Below, in pieces: positions 1 through 9,525 of a stretch of 58,658 nucleotides of DNA (the first letter of the stretch is position 1; the number at the start of each line of letters is the position of its first letter). The stretch comes from Comamonadaceae bacterium 2PF (GTDB lineage Bacteria; Pseudomonadota; Gammaproteobacteria; Burkholderiales; Burkholderiaceae_C). The position numbers and the translations under genes are program-made. The stretch lies in contig SCMV01000024.1 of assembly GCA_005502875.1 (NCBI GenBank), positions 1-58,658 of the forward strand, read 5' to 3'. The notes beneath the pieces were generated by a model. That model did not search any database and was not told where the DNA came from. It was given only the letters and a program-made list of their open reading frames with translations.

Positions 1-56
1 GCCTGGGACAGGGCGGCCTGGAGCCAGACTAAGTCGCGAGCGGAAAAATCGGGCAT
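1..56 (-). CDS. Partial CDS, N-terminus only (possibly RibD)
   Basis: An ATG at 56 on the minus strand opens a frame that stays open to the window edge and reads MPDFSARDLVWLQAALSQ. The phrase resembles the start of the deaminase domain of RibD (an aromatic residue, then alanine-leucine). Position also fits, because ribD often lies near nrdR and glyA in betaproteobacteria. Only 18 residues are visible and there is no clear Shine-Dalgarno sequence, so the name is an inference; another deaminase-like protein is equally possible. Confidence 0.4.
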   Translation of the reverse strand, partial: MPDFSARDLVWLQAALSQ

Positions 57-94
57 TGGCGGCGGGGTGTACGGACCGCGATGGCGACGCGAGA

Positions 95-760
95 TCAGTG
101 CATCGTTTCGAGGTCAGCCGTGAGTTCTACCACGATGGTGGAAGCCACAGGTCGACCCTGCCGCTCGGCGGGGAGCATGCGCGTGTCAGCCAGGGGCCGG
201 ATGGCCCTTTCCACCCAGGCGCCGGGGGGCTCGGCGTGGATCAGCACCACGCGGTCTATGCGACCGCGCTCGGACACCCACAAGCGCAGCCGCACGTGGG
301 CCGCCCCAACACGCTCAAGCGCCGCCTCGTCGAGGACCCAGCCCGGCTCTGGCGTGGGCCCTCTGTCGACCTCTTCGGCCGGCAGGTAAGCCGACGCCAG
401 CGACGCGGGGCCTGCGGTCGCAGTCTCCGTCGCGTTCACGGTTTCCTCGGCGGCGTCGACAACCGCGCCCTGGGCTGCGTCCGACCGGGGTCTGGCATCC
501 ATCGCCTCCGACAGGTAGGAGGTCAAAGCCATCGGCGGGGCGACGCTCGTCAGGCGGACGCGCAGGCCCGAAGCACCCAAGGGCGGTGCAACCGCCTGGG
601 AAACGCCATGGACGGCGGTCGCCAAGCGCGAGGAGGCTCCAGATCCCGTCCAGCCGGCGCGCCCCAGGGCCCAGGTGCATAGAACGTGCAGCGCTACAGC
701 AGCGACCCCGGCCAGCATCAGACCTTTGGGCAAAACCGGGCGAGCGCTCGCGATAGACAT
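95..760 (-). CDS. TonB-C-like periplasmic protein with N-terminal membrane anchor
   Basis: The 221-residue protein has one hydrophobic N-terminal segment, an alanine/proline-rich middle, and a C-terminal part (about residues 150-221) with the pattern of a TonB C-terminal fold: a Gly-Arg-Ile-Asp turn followed by a valine-rich strand and a closing strand. It probably spans the inner membrane with its C-terminus in the periplasm. It starts 18 bases after the pilE stop, so it is probably the last gene of the pilin operon. An in-frame GTG at 790, overlapping pilE, is an alternative start; neither start has a good ribosome site. No function is established, and a role in energising or anchoring pili is speculation. 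Confidence 0.6.
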   Translation of the reverse strand: MSIASARPVLPKGLMLAGVAAVALHVLCTWALGRAGWTGSGASSRLATAVHGVSQAVAPPLGASGLRVRLTSVAPPMALTSYLSEAMDARPRSDAAQGAVVDAAEETVNATETATAGPASLASAYLPAEEVDRGPTPEPGWVLDEAALERVGAAHVRLRLWVSERGRIDRVVLIHAEPPGAWVERAIRPLADTRMLPAERQGRPVASTIVVELTADLETMH

Positions 761-777
761 GGCACCAACCGGCGTTC

Positions 778-1302
778 TCAGCGCCAGCACTCCTCGACGG
801 CCTTGGCCACATCGCCCTTGTACTTGCCGTCGTTCAGGCTGTCTTCCACCACGCTCTTGACACCATGGTTGTCAACCGTCGGGTCGCCACAGCGGTCACT
901 GGACATGGAACCCGTGTCCACGCGTTGGGCTGTGATCACATAGCTTTGGCCGTCGTCGTCGAGGGCCACGCTCAGGCTGTAGCGCGCCGCCCCCTCCGCC
1001 GCGGACGGGCTTTTAGCGAATGCTTGATTCGCGAAGGCCGCAGGTGCGGTTTCGGACCCGGCCACGTCGCCATAAAAGTAGCGTTCGCTGTATCGACGCT
1101 CCATCCACTGCTGCGCCGCCTGCATTTGCGCCTTGAGCTGGGTGCGATGCCCGCGCGCGACATACTCAATGTAAGACGGGTATGCCACGGCGGCCAGGAT
1201 GGCCACGATCACCACGGTGATCATCACCTCGATCAGGGTGAAGCCCGCCTGGGACCGCGACCTGACGCGGCCCTTCGGGCACAGGAGAAAAAAGGGACTC
1301 AT
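778..1302 (-). CDS. pilE: Type IV pilin, PilE-like
   Basis: Type IV pilin-like protein of 174 residues. After a basic leader it carries the prepilin peptidase site GFTLIE (cut after the glycine), then a hydrophobic helix of about 25 residues and the conserved YPSYIEYV continuation. Two cysteines near the C-terminus (within CGDPT and ECWR) would close the usual pilin disulfide loop. The ATG at 1302 is chosen because AAGGAAAG precedes it; the frame runs further upstream only as noise through pilY1. It follows pilY1 by 28 bases in the minor-pilin operon, the position where Burkholderiales carry a PilE-type pilin rather than the major PilA. It could be a minor subunit at the pilus tip. Confidence 0.9.
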   Translation of the reverse strand: MSPFFLLCPKGRVRSRSQAGFTLIEVMITVVIVAILAAVAYPSYIEYVARGHRTQLKAQMQAAQQWMERRYSERYFYGDVAGSETAPAAFANQAFAKSPSAAEGAARYSLSVALDDDGQSYVITAQRVDTGSMSSDRCGDPTVDNHGVKSVVEDSLNDGKYKGDVAKAVEECWR

Positions 1303-1330
1303 TCGATCTTTCCTTGGGGGAAGCGCCATG

Positions 1331-4300
1331 TCATTTGGCCTTGCTCGACCGCGTGCGCATGCCCGTGACCTCACGCCATTGGATGCGCAAGTTGGAAGCT
1401 GAACTGGTGAGCCCGCGGTCGTCCTTGTTGCCCAATGCGATCGTCTTGGTTTTTCCACCCGTGGTGTAAGAGGCCCCAGATGCGTCACCGGCGAGCGTCA
1501 CCTTCAGGTCGTCGACGTTCACCCCCATCACCAGGCCACCTGCGTCGAACAAGTTCAGGATCGGCAGCCCGCTGACCGGACTGAACGCGAACAGGGCGCC
1601 CTGGGGGGCCACGGTGCAGGCCGCCTCCTTTTCCTGGTCGGACTTGGGCCTGACGGTCGTGAAGATCAGGAAGTTCAAGCGCCGCACCGGGGAGTTGATC
1701 ACCGCCTCACCGTCGCTGGGGAAATCGAAGTACCAACCATCGTTCACAGCAGGCTTGAACTGCTGCGCCGAGACCAGGTCGGTCATGGGGGCTTCCTTGC
1801 CCGAGCTGTCCGTCACCACGTTGCCCAACTCGTTCGTTTGCACCTGGTAGACGTCTCCCTTGTCGTCTCGGCGCAGGATGCGTTCGACGAAGGTATTGAC
1901 CTTGACGGCTTGCCCGCCGGCGTCCTTGACGTCGCGCTGGGCGCCAAGCCTGGGCCGGTCGTTGACTTCGCCAACGCCCGTCCCCACGGGCGGGTTGATC
2001 AGGTCTCCGGGGTAACGACCCTTGTCCCAAACGGAAATGAATCGCTGCGTGCGGGACAAGTCCGGGAAGTCCGCAGACTCGATCGCCCTGCCTGTGCCAA
2101 ACGCGACCATCACACCACCGAAATTCGGGAAGTAGGTCACTGGCGCGGTGGTGATGGGCAAGAACTGGGTTCCGGTGGTCGATCGGGATGCGGTGGAGAA
2201 CAACGAGACGGCATCGCCCAAGGTGCCCTCCGTGGTGCTCGTATTGACCAAGGCCGAACCCCAATCGGTCGGATCGCTCGATCGGATGTCGAACTTCCAG
2301 AGGTTGCCGCGCAGATCGGTGGCATAAACCACATCCGCCGTGCCGTTGTTGTCCAGGTCCACCCAGGTCGCACCCATCAAGCCGTTGTTGCCACCCGTTT
2401 GATCGGGCAGGAGGACCTTGCGGAACGAGCCACGGCTCGAGGCGGTGGTTTCTTGCCATGCACCTGCAGCGGGGCCGTTCATGGACAGGATGAACAGCGC
2501 AGCCCGACCATTCGGCGATCCATAGCCATTGGGCACCAGCAAGCCAAAACCACCGCTGTTGAGGGCGATGACCTGAGATGGCTGGCCCGAGCCTGGATGA
2601 CGCACGGGGTCGAGCAACTGGTACCCCATATCGGCGTCGTCCTGAGAAGAGAACACCCATTTGAAGGCGGATGGCGCTTTCGCCTTGTCCGCCAAGTCTG
2701 CGGGAGTGCTCACGTCGATCGCGAACACCGCGCGCCCACCACGCCCCAGCGAGCCGAACAGGTAGGTGCGCCAAGCGTGATCGGCGGGCGCCACGCTGCC
2801 GAAGCCGGTGGTCGCCTTGGCCACCAAGACGTCCGCGGTGTAGGGACTGCCATCCACCAAGGCCACGGGGCCGGAGTTGTTCGATGACAGCGCTGCGTCG
2901 AGTCGACCGACCAAGGGGCTGGGCACGTAAGACAGGATCGGTTCGCCGCTTGTCGCGTTCAGCCCATGCAACATGCCATCGTTCGAACCCACCCAAAGCA
3001 CCGGGATGTTGGGGGACGCATCCGTGCCCTGGAATCGATTCACATGCGCCCGATAGGAAGGAGCGCCAGGGAACGTGGCATCGGTGAAACGGGCTGCCAG
3101 CTCGCTGCTCTGCAACCAAGGCGTGGAGTTGACGATGGGGCCCATCGCACCATCTTTGCGTTCACGGTACGCGAGGTTGCTGCCGCCCCGCATGTAGTCG
3201 ATCAGTTCTTTGACGCGAGTCGTGCCCAAGGCCACGCTGGCCTTCTCTTCGTCACTAGGGGATGCACTGAGTGTCATACCCAGGAGAGCCGCCCTGTACG
3301 CGAGCTGTTCGTCAACACCCAGGCTCGTTTCATCGAAGTAGACGCCAGCTCGGCCATCGTCGGTGATGATGGTCCGGTTGCTGCCGGCATCTTTCATCAG
3401 CATCGTTGCATTCCACTTGGGTTCGGTCGCGAACTCGCCAGTGTCCAAGAACCGAAAAGCCTTGACAGTGCCACCGTAGCCAACGGTATAGAACTCAGCC
3501 GTGTACTTGAGGGTGTTGGTCACGACCTGCACCGAAGAGGTCGCTGGCGCGGAGTTGCTGCCCTCCGAGATTTTGCCGAGCAGGGTCACCAGTCGCTTTT
3601 CGAGTAACTCGGGGCGGCGGGCCAGGAAGTAGCCATCCGGCTCGCCGTCGGCGCAACCTTGCGAGCCACAGGCGGTGCCGTTGTTGCTCTCGCTGTCCCA
3701 GTTGACCGGGTTCGCGCCATTGGCTTTGGCAGGCACGGCAGAGGTGCTCACGGCAAAGGATTTCTCGCCCGTGTCGAAGCTGCCGTACTTCGCGATGTAC
3801 CAAAGGGGATCGCGCAAGGTCACATCCGAAGCACCGTCCTTGACCAGGAAGGTCTTGGCAACCGTGGTGGTCTTCGGGGCGCTGCTGCCATAGAAATTGA
3901 CATCCAGGCCGTCGATCTTGGTCGGCCAGGAGAACCTGTCATTGCGATCCATGCCATCTTCGCTGAAGTTGCACAGCAAACGAAAGTCAGCGCCGCTCAG
4001 CGCAATACAGTCGGAGCCGGGAGACTTGTACCCCATCCCCCCGTGAGTCAAGTAACGGCCATCCGACACATAGTCTTTGGAGGGCAGGTCTTCCTTTTTC
4101 ACTGTTCCCATCACGCTGAAGCCGTGAGAGCCCTTGGCACCTGCTTCCTGGTTGAGGATGTCGGTCAGCACAGTGAGCTTGAAGCCGCCTGTCAGCACGC
4201 TCGACGGCTCGATCTCCCAGCGCAGGAAGCCCACGATGTCCATGTCGTAGTCGCCGCCAAACTGCGTGTCGTTCCAGGTGACCACGTAAGACGCCGAGGC

Positions 4301-6517
4301 GGTCTGCTTGGCATCGTCTTTCTCAGAATGGATGGCGCGGAACGTCAGCATCGCGCCTGGCATGAGTTCGCCATTGGTCTCGCGGTAATCAGAGAAGTCC
4401 CAGGAGCTCTCGGGCGTGATGTAAACGAACTTGCCCGGCTTGCCCGGGATGGGCACGTCCACGCGCGCCACGCCTCCCGACAAGGTGGCGGCGTAGGAGC
4501 GCACACGCAGGGACTCCGCCGGCATGCGGGCCGTGTCCACCGAGCGACCGGTGGCCTCTGTCAGCTCGCTGAGGCTGCGGATCGCACGGGTGTTCGCGAT
4601 GAAGGCCGCGCCCGCGCCCAGGTACGAGCCTTTGACCGCAGGGGCTTCCGGGCACACACCGGCCACCTGCGCCAGGCCATTGCTGACAACCGTTCCGATG
4701 TCCTTGGCCGTGCAATCGGAGCCGAAGCCAGCGGTGACCGAACCAACCGAACGCGACGAATTGTTGATCCCCTCCTGGTCACCCACCGTGTGCGTAGCCG
4801 CCTGGATGGTCGAAATCCCTTTCTCCGGGACGTTCTTGGTCATGAACGCCGTGGAGGTTCCGTACACGTCCTCGGTGTCGCCCTCGAAGGTGTCGTGCGT
4901 GACCGCGCCGCTGGAGATCGCCAGCATGTGCATGGGCCGGCAGATGGCCCGACCGTACAGGTCGCGGCGCGCAACGCCCGCCACAGGGTCCAGCGCGGTG
5001 TCGTCGAGAGGGTCCTTGCGAGAGATGCCGGATGGCAGGCCGACTTCCGCATCCCGGGCAGTGCCTTTGTTGTTTGGGCTGGATGCGGGCTCGATTGGCA
5101 AGCCAGCAAAGTAGGCCAAGGCCTGGGTCACCATCTCCGACATGGGGTTGCCCCACGAGGGAAAAAGTCCGTTCGAGACTTCTCTCGGGAAAGCGAAAGC
5201 AAACGCAGCGCCATTGCGATCGTAGTTGCCGGCATCGTAGAGGCGAATCTTGTCAAAGCTCTGAACAATGCTGCCCGAAGTCGAAATGGTGCTGCCAGGC
5301 GAGGGGCAAGTGGTGTCTTTTGTGCCCGATGGCAGCGTGTGGCAGAAACGCCCTGAATTCAGATCGATCTCGTCGTTGAACGAGCCGACGTTTTTGCGCA
5401 GTTTGCCGCCGCGCAAATTGCCGTCGTAGCTGCCAGTGATCAGCCCGAATTCGGCCTTCGTGGGTTGCTTGGTGCCCTCGCTGGTGCCAAACATTTGCAA
5501 CAACCCGATCGGTTTACTGACGCCTTTGTAAGACTGACACCGCTCCCCGCCACGCTTGATGGCGTCGGTTTCCTTCACACAGACCTGCACTCGGACAGCC
5601 AGTTCAGGGCCGATTGCCCCGTACTTGCCGCCGTTGCTGGTGCTCGAAGGCAGCTCGGCACGGTGTGCCGTGGGGTCTGCTGAGCCCGAAGCACCTTTGG
5701 GACCATACTTTTGATAAAACGCTTGGGGTTTTTCGCCGAAGGAAAAATTCTGATCTTCGGACCAGTTGCAAACGGTGCCGGGCGTCGTCGCCCACAAGCT
5801 GTAATTGCCCTTGGCGATGCGAATCACGGGGTAACCCAGCCCCAACGCCCCTTTCACAGTGCCAAATTGGTCTTTCTCGCTGTCCCCGCGGCTGCAAAGG
5901 GTCAAGCCCGCTCCGCCAAGAGATTCAGACGTGAATGGCGTGTAGTCACCGATGTCAGATCCGCTGTAGTGCTTCACAAACGCATGTGCATCGTGCGCCA
6001 ACGCGGCCATTTCCAACGTGGTGTCATCGGCGCTGTCCAGCACGCGTCGACCACCGTAGAGGATCTTGCGGACCACGTCGAGGCGGGTCATCGTCGCCCA
6101 GTTCAGGAAGTTGCCCGCCCACTGCGACGCACCCGAGGCACAGGTGAACCTGCCGCCCGACACCACCGCCATCGCCACGGGTTTGAAACGCTTCTGGCCG
6201 ACGCTGTCATCGTACCCGTAGCACTTCTCTGCGTCGAAGTAACCGTAGTAGCGGAACGTCGGCTTGAATGTGTAGTCGACCACTCCGTCGCCGTCGATGT
6301 CTTCGTAGTCGGTGTAGATGGGCGCGAACAGCGTGTGGTCACGCGACGCCGTCAACATCATCATGGGCCCGCCAACCCCGGCACCCAGGTAAGGCGGGTA
6401 GGCGGGCAAGCTGCTGGAAGCGAACGTGGGGCTGACGACAGACTGGGACCACGCTGTCAGCGCCATGAACAGCAACGCCAGCGGAGCAAGGATGAGGCGA
6501 CGCAACGGATTGAGCAT
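1331..6517 (-). CDS. pilY1: PilY1 pilus-tip adhesin
   Basis: Large exported protein of 1728 residues, longer than the 1161-residue Pseudomonas PilY1. A signal peptide covers about residues 1-25. The C-terminal third (about 1090-1560) is the PilY1 beta-propeller, with phrases such as VLWVGSNDGMLHG and, at about 1385-1394, the calcium-binding loop DLDNNGTAD. A second EF-hand-like loop, DIDGDGVVD, lies near residue 75. The N-terminal half carries a region with scattered cysteines that could form disulfides. PilY1 sits at the tip of the type IV pilus, promotes pilus extension and acts in adhesion and surface sensing. It is flanked by pilX (9 bases upstream) and pilE (28 bases downstream). Confidence 0.95.
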   Translation of the reverse strand: MLNPLRRLILAPLALLFMALTAWSQSVVSPTFASSSLPAYPPYLGAGVGGPMMMLTASRDHTLFAPIYTDYEDIDGDGVVDYTFKPTFRYYGYFDAEKCYGYDDSVGQKRFKPVAMAVVSGGRFTCASGASQWAGNFLNWATMTRLDVVRKILYGGRRVLDSADDTTLEMAALAHDAHAFVKHYSGSDIGDYTPFTSESLGGAGLTLCSRGDSEKDQFGTVKGALGLGYPVIRIAKGNYSLWATTPGTVCNWSEDQNFSFGEKPQAFYQKYGPKGASGSADPTAHRAELPSSTSNGGKYGAIGPELAVRVQVCVKETDAIKRGGERCQSYKGVSKPIGLLQMFGTSEGTKQPTKAEFGLITGSYDGNLRGGKLRKNVGSFNDEIDLNSGRFCHTLPSGTKDTTCPSPGSTISTSGSIVQSFDKIRLYDAGNYDRNGAAFAFAFPREVSNGLFPSWGNPMSEMVTQALAYFAGLPIEPASSPNNKGTARDAEVGLPSGISRKDPLDDTALDPVAGVARRDLYGRAICRPMHMLAISSGAVTHDTFEGDTEDVYGTSTAFMTKNVPEKGISTIQAATHTVGDQEGINNSSRSVGSVTAGFGSDCTAKDIGTVVSNGLAQVAGVCPEAPAVKGSYLGAGAAFIANTRAIRSLSELTEATGRSVDTARMPAESLRVRSYAATLSGGVARVDVPIPGKPGKFVYITPESSWDFSDYRETNGELMPGAMLTFRAIHSEKDDAKQTASASYVVTWNDTQFGGDYDMDIVGFLRWEIEPSSVLTGGFKLTVLTDILNQEAGAKGSHGFSVMGTVKKEDLPSKDYVSDGRYLTHGGMGYKSPGSDCIALSGADFRLLCNFSEDGMDRNDRFSWPTKIDGLDVNFYGSSAPKTTTVAKTFLVKDGASDVTLRDPLWYIAKYGSFDTGEKSFAVSTSAVPAKANGANPVNWDSESNNGTACGSQGCADGEPDGYFLARRPELLEKRLVTLLGKISEGSNSAPATSSVQVVTNTLKYTAEFYTVGYGGTVKAFRFLDTGEFATEPKWNATMLMKDAGSNRTIITDDGRAGVYFDETSLGVDEQLAYRAALLGMTLSASPSDEEKASVALGTTRVKELIDYMRGGSNLAYRERKDGAMGPIVNSTPWLQSSELAARFTDATFPGAPSYRAHVNRFQGTDASPNIPVLWVGSNDGMLHGLNATSGEPILSYVPSPLVGRLDAALSSNNSGPVALVDGSPYTADVLVAKATTGFGSVAPADHAWRTYLFGSLGRGGRAVFAIDVSTPADLADKAKAPSAFKWVFSSQDDADMGYQLLDPVRHPGSGQPSQVIALNSGGFGLLVPNGYGSPNGRAALFILSMNGPAAGAWQETTASSRGSFRKVLLPDQTGGNNGLMGATWVDLDNNGTADVVYATDLRGNLWKFDIRSSDPTDWGSALVNTSTTEGTLGDAVSLFSTASRSTTGTQFLPITTAPVTYFPNFGGVMVAFGTGRAIESADFPDLSRTQRFISVWDKGRYPGDLINPPVGTGVGEVNDRPRLGAQRDVKDAGGQAVKVNTFVERILRRDDKGDVYQVQTNELGNVVTDSSGKEAPMTDLVSAQQFKPAVNDGWYFDFPSDGEAVINSPVRRLNFLIFTTVRPKSDQEKEAACTVAPQGALFAFSPVSGLPILNLFDAGGLVMGVNVDDLKVTLAGDASGASYTTGGKTKTIALGNKDDRGLTSSASNLRIQWREVTGMRTRSSKAK

Positions 6518-6526
6518 GTGGAGGCC

Positions 6527-7177
6527 TCAGATCTGAGGAACTTGGAAATAGGACTGAAGCACCACCTCGGTGGCTTTTCGGTAGCCAAACCCCCGGGCCG
6601 TGATTCGGAAGTAAGTCTCTTCACCCCGGAGGATGGCTTCAATCAGGTACTCGGGCTGATAAACAGCACCCTGGATCGGCGAGGCCCCTGTGAAAGTGCC
6701 GAGTGGGACCCCCCCAGAAAAGGCACAACCGCTGCTGTCCTTGCCCGCGTCCCCCCAACGACCACCCTTGTCGACGGGCCACCAAGCCTCCGCAAAGTCC
6801 TGCTTGCTGTCCGTTGCCTTGGTGAAATCGACTTGAGCGCGCTGGTTCTGGTCGAAGATGCATTGCCCGCGGGCACAGGTCTTGGTGAACTGAACCGTTT
6901 GCGCCATGACCGGCCGCTCCATGATGCCCCTGGAGCACGCGGCACCCGGGAACGTGATGCTGCCATTGGCGATCATCAGGTCCTTCTCTGCATCGCGGAG
7001 CGCTGCCTCGGCGGCCTGCCGAGCCACCTGCAGGTCAAGCTGGTTGCGAGCCACGCTTTCGCCCAGGAGTGCCAACCGCGCGCTGACGATGGCAATGCCG
7101 GTCAGGGCTAGCGTGAAAACGAGCACCACGAGCATGGCGACCCCGCCCTGGTGCTGCTTGACGTGAAATCGGTTCAT
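6527..7177 (-). CDS. pilX: Minor pilin assembly protein PilX
   Basis: 216 residues. The N-terminus has a Gln-Gly-Gly start to a long hydrophobic helix (about 13-34, AMLVVLVFTLALTG), followed by the PilX pattern of an amphipathic helix with ARQAAEAALRDAEKDL. Unlike other pilins the site lacks the usual +5 glutamate, which is normal for PilX. Several cysteines in the C-terminal half suggest disulfides. Its start overlaps the pilW stop by four bases (ATGA) and pilY1 follows after 9 bases. PilX works with PilV, PilW, FimT/FimU and PilY1 as the priming complex for pilus assembly. Confidence 0.88.
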   Translation of the reverse strand: MNRFHVKQHQGGVAMLVVLVFTLALTGIAIVSARLALLGESVARNQLDLQVARQAAEAALRDAEKDLMIANGSITFPGAACSRGIMERPVMAQTVQFTKTCARGQCIFDQNQRAQVDFTKATDSKQDFAEAWWPVDKGGRWGDAGKDSSGCAFSGGVPLGTFTGASPIQGAVYQPEYLIEAILRGEETYFRITARGFGYRKATEVVLQSYFQVPQI

Positions 7178-8304
7178 GGCGTGCCCCCTGGCGCTGCGGC
7201 CAGCTTCAGCCCAACGGTGTTGCCCTGCCGGTTCTTGACGCTGAACACCTGATCGAAACGGCGGATCTGTGCGCCATCCGTGCGCGCAATCGGTTTGTCG
7301 TCACACCCAATCACCGCCGGCGCATCGCGCAAAACGCTCGACTGCGGCGAACGCACGACCATGCAGACCCGAACAGTCGTCACCAACTGCCAACCGGACA
7401 AGACTTCGCCGTCGATCGCGACCTTTGTCGCGCCCGCGACATCGGCCGCTGACACATAACGGGTGGGACGACGTGTTGCATCGCCGATGAGCCCGTACTT
7501 GACAACAAACTGCTCCACCCCTTGAACCAACTTCTGCCTGGCTCGCCCCCCGTTGCCCCAACACGTCAACGTAGCAGAGTCCACTTGCCGGCCGTCGTCC
7601 AAGGTCAGTTTGTCTTTCTCCAAGTGGTACGCATTGACCACCAGGAGGGGAGCGTCGGGCAGGGGCCCGACGCTCGGCTTGAGGTCGCTGGCTTTCGACT
7701 CCTTGGCGCCCTCACTCGAACTCCCATCAGAGCCGGACTCCCCGGTGAGGTAGGTCGCCCTCGCGTCGTTCTTGCCGATGTCTTTGTCATTGATCACATC
7801 GACACGGGTGCAATCCGCTCGTTGACCCGAGCTGAGAGAAAACGCGTCCTCGGTGAAGTAGGAAAGCACGAGCGCATCAGACCCCGGCTTGAAATCACTG
7901 TCACTCTTGCATGTGTCAGATGCACCATCGAAGCCAGTGGCGTCACATCCGAACACGCCATGGGCATAAGGGGCGGCCAACCCCATGCTTTCCGATGCAG
8001 CGTCGTAAGTGGTGCGCACGTTGCTGACCGTGACCCCGGAAGTCGGAGGTCGCTCGATGGCGGCCGCAGGGTAAAACCCCGCCGAGGTGATGTCGCGCGC
8101 AAGCAAAGCCATCGCGAATTGCCCGGTTTCGTAGACAGCGCTGCGCTCGTTCACGTCGCGCTGGGTGCTGCGTGTGTTCAGGTAAAGCAGGGTCGCGGCG
8201 AGCACCAGCACCAGGTTGATGGCGATGGTGACCATCAACTCCACCAGGGTGACGCCGGCTTGCATGCTTCGCCCGGGCTGCACACCCATGAAATGATTGG
8301 TCAT
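7174..8304 (-). CDS. pilW: Minor pilin PilW
   Basis: 376 residues with a short leader and the prepilin site AGVTLVELMV at about residues 16-25, followed by a hydrophobic helix and the PilW-typical stretch RDVNERSAVYETGQFA, then ARDITSAGF. The large C-terminal globular part contains the family's usual run of polar and cysteine-containing segments. PilW is a minor pilin of the tip-priming complex. The gene starts 9 bases after pilV and overlaps pilX by four bases, showing tight translational coupling. Confidence 0.9.
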   Translation of the reverse strand: MTNHFMGVQPGRSMQAGVTLVELMVTIAINLVLVLAATLLYLNTRSTQRDVNERSAVYETGQFAMALLARDITSAGFYPAAAIERPPTSGVTVSNVRTTYDAASESMGLAAPYAHGVFGCDATGFDGASDTCKSDSDFKPGSDALVLSYFTEDAFSLSSGQRADCTRVDVINDKDIGKNDARATYLTGESGSDGSSSEGAKESKASDLKPSVGPLPDAPLLVVNAYHLEKDKLTLDDGRQVDSATLTCWGNGGRARQKLVQGVEQFVVKYGLIGDATRRPTRYVSAADVAGATKVAIDGEVLSGWQLVTTVRVCMVVRSPQSSVLRDAPAVIGCDDKPIARTDGAQIRRFDQVFSVKNRQGNTVGLKLAAAPGGTP

Positions 8305-8313
8305 GGCGGGCCG

Positions 8314-8904
8314 TCAGGGGATGATCGAGAATGTGGCGCAACGCACGCCCTCAGGCGCGTCGGCATCTTCCGGGCAGCACGTTTGCTCTGCCAGGCCGGT
8401 GTCGGACGTCGCACACTGGGGTGCTTTCCTGGCCGAACCTCCTGCGCTGGCGACGAACTCTTTGTCGGACCACATGAAGGTCACGGTCAGCCCTTGTATG
8501 GCATCACCAGTGACATAAACCGAGCCACGCGGAAGTTCGCGCCGAACCCGGCTGCGCCACTCCTGCATGTCTGCCTTGACGAGTTGAATATCCGAACACG
8601 TAACGCCGCCTGCGCAGGTCGTCGTCAAAACCGGCTCCGCTTTCTGCGCGCCCCAGTCTTTGCTGAACAAGTAGCTGGCATCGGGATCGGACGTGCTCAA
8701 AGCAATGCCGGGCGCCTGACCCAAGTTAGACCTCACGCGCTCTGCGTAATCAGACAACAGCCCAGACAACTGAGCACGGTGCACCGAACCCAACTGGTAG
8801 CGCAGGGTGAAATTCTGCAGTGCAGCCAGGCTCACCAGCCCCAAGGCCATGATGACCATGGACACCAACACCTCAACCAGAGTCACGCCAGATTGATGCT
8901 TCAT
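8314..8904 (-). CDS. pilV: Minor pilin PilV
   Basis: 196 residues with the prepilin site SGVTLVEVLVSMVI near residue 6 and a downstream helix containing LGLVSLAALQ, the signature of PilV/PulI-type pilins. Paired cysteines occur in the C-terminal half (in TTTCAGGVTCSD and EQTCCPED). The start overlaps the fimT stop by four bases (ATGA). PilV belongs to the minor-pilin complex that starts pilus assembly. Confidence 0.9.
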   Translation of the reverse strand: MKHQSGVTLVEVLVSMVIMALGLVSLAALQNFTLRYQLGSVHRAQLSGLLSDYAERVRSNLGQAPGIALSTSDPDASYLFSKDWGAQKAEPVLTTTCAGGVTCSDIQLVKADMQEWRSRVRRELPRGSVYVTGDAIQGLTVTFMWSDKEFVASAGGSARKAPQCATSDTGLAEQTCCPEDADAPEGVRCATFSIIP

Positions 8905-9491
8905 TGTGCGCTCCCACCAGCTTTGTCGGACTCGTACGTGGCCACCGAGACGCGCCCTTGAGGACTCACGACGATCGATCGAGCCAGCGGATTTACATCA
9001 TCCTGGGTGTACTGAACATCTTTGGTGTAGCCAGAGAACCATTGACCAATCTGGGTGCCCCGAGGATCGAAGGTCACGATACCCTTCGGGCTCTTTTCGA
9101 TCAGCTGAAATCGCGGGTCAGACGCCTGCCGCACCGCCACAATGTTTTCCCGAGGCAAGGCCTCGTCGGGCAAGTCCGCAGAGCAGGCCTGGTTGATGAA
9201 CACGATCCAACCGCCGGCCCACGATGCCGTCGCATTGGCCTGGCAGGTGTTGGACGCACCTGCCTCAAGCTGGCAAATCGACACGCAGGTGTTGCGGCTG
9301 ATTGCGTCCAGCCTTGCGCGCTGCAAGGCGATGGAGAAGTCATCCCGGATGGCGTTCATGCCCGAGCGCGTGGTGAAAGCCTGCAGGCCGGGCACCGCGA
9401 GGGAGGCCAAGATGACGAGCACGGCAACCGTGACCATCATCTCGACCAAGGTGAAGCCACGCTGAATGTGGAGGATTCCCGCTTTTTGCAT
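8901..9491 (-). CDS. fimT: Minor pilin FimT/FimU (GspH-like)
   Basis: 196 residues, with the prepilin site RGFTLVEMMVTVAV at about residues 11-24 and a following LAVPGLQAF segment. Then comes the GspH/FimT domain, recognised by the helix DDFSIALQRARLDAISRN and the strand GWIVFIN. It is the first gene of the operon fimT-pilV-pilW-pilX-pilY1-pilE. A TACATT/TTGCAC promoter-like pair lies so close upstream that the message may be leaderless, and no Shine-Dalgarno sequence is seen. FimT and FimU are hard to tell apart by eye; FimT-type proteins have also been linked to DNA binding in natural transformation. Confidence 0.87.
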   Translation of the reverse strand: MQKAGILHIQRGFTLVEMMVTVAVLVILASLAVPGLQAFTTRSGMNAIRDDFSIALQRARLDAISRNTCVSICQLEAGASNTCQANATASWAGGWIVFINQACSADLPDEALPRENIVAVRQASDPRFQLIEKSPKGIVTFDPRGTQIGQWFSGYTKDVQYTQDDVNPLARSIVVSPQGRVSVATYESDKAGGSAQ

Positions 9492-9497
9492 GCGGCG

Positions 9498-9525
9498 AAT
9501 GTAGCGCGCCCACCCGGCAGTGCAA
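9498..9525 (-). promoter_or_regulatory. Candidate sigma-70 promoter of the minor-pilin operon
   Basis: On the minus strand TTGCAC (9520-9525) and TACATT (9498-9503) are separated by 16 bases, a good sigma-70 match. Transcription would start at about 9491, on or next to the fimT ATG. The rest of the 160-base gap to nrdR shows nothing else recognisable. Confidence 0.5.
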
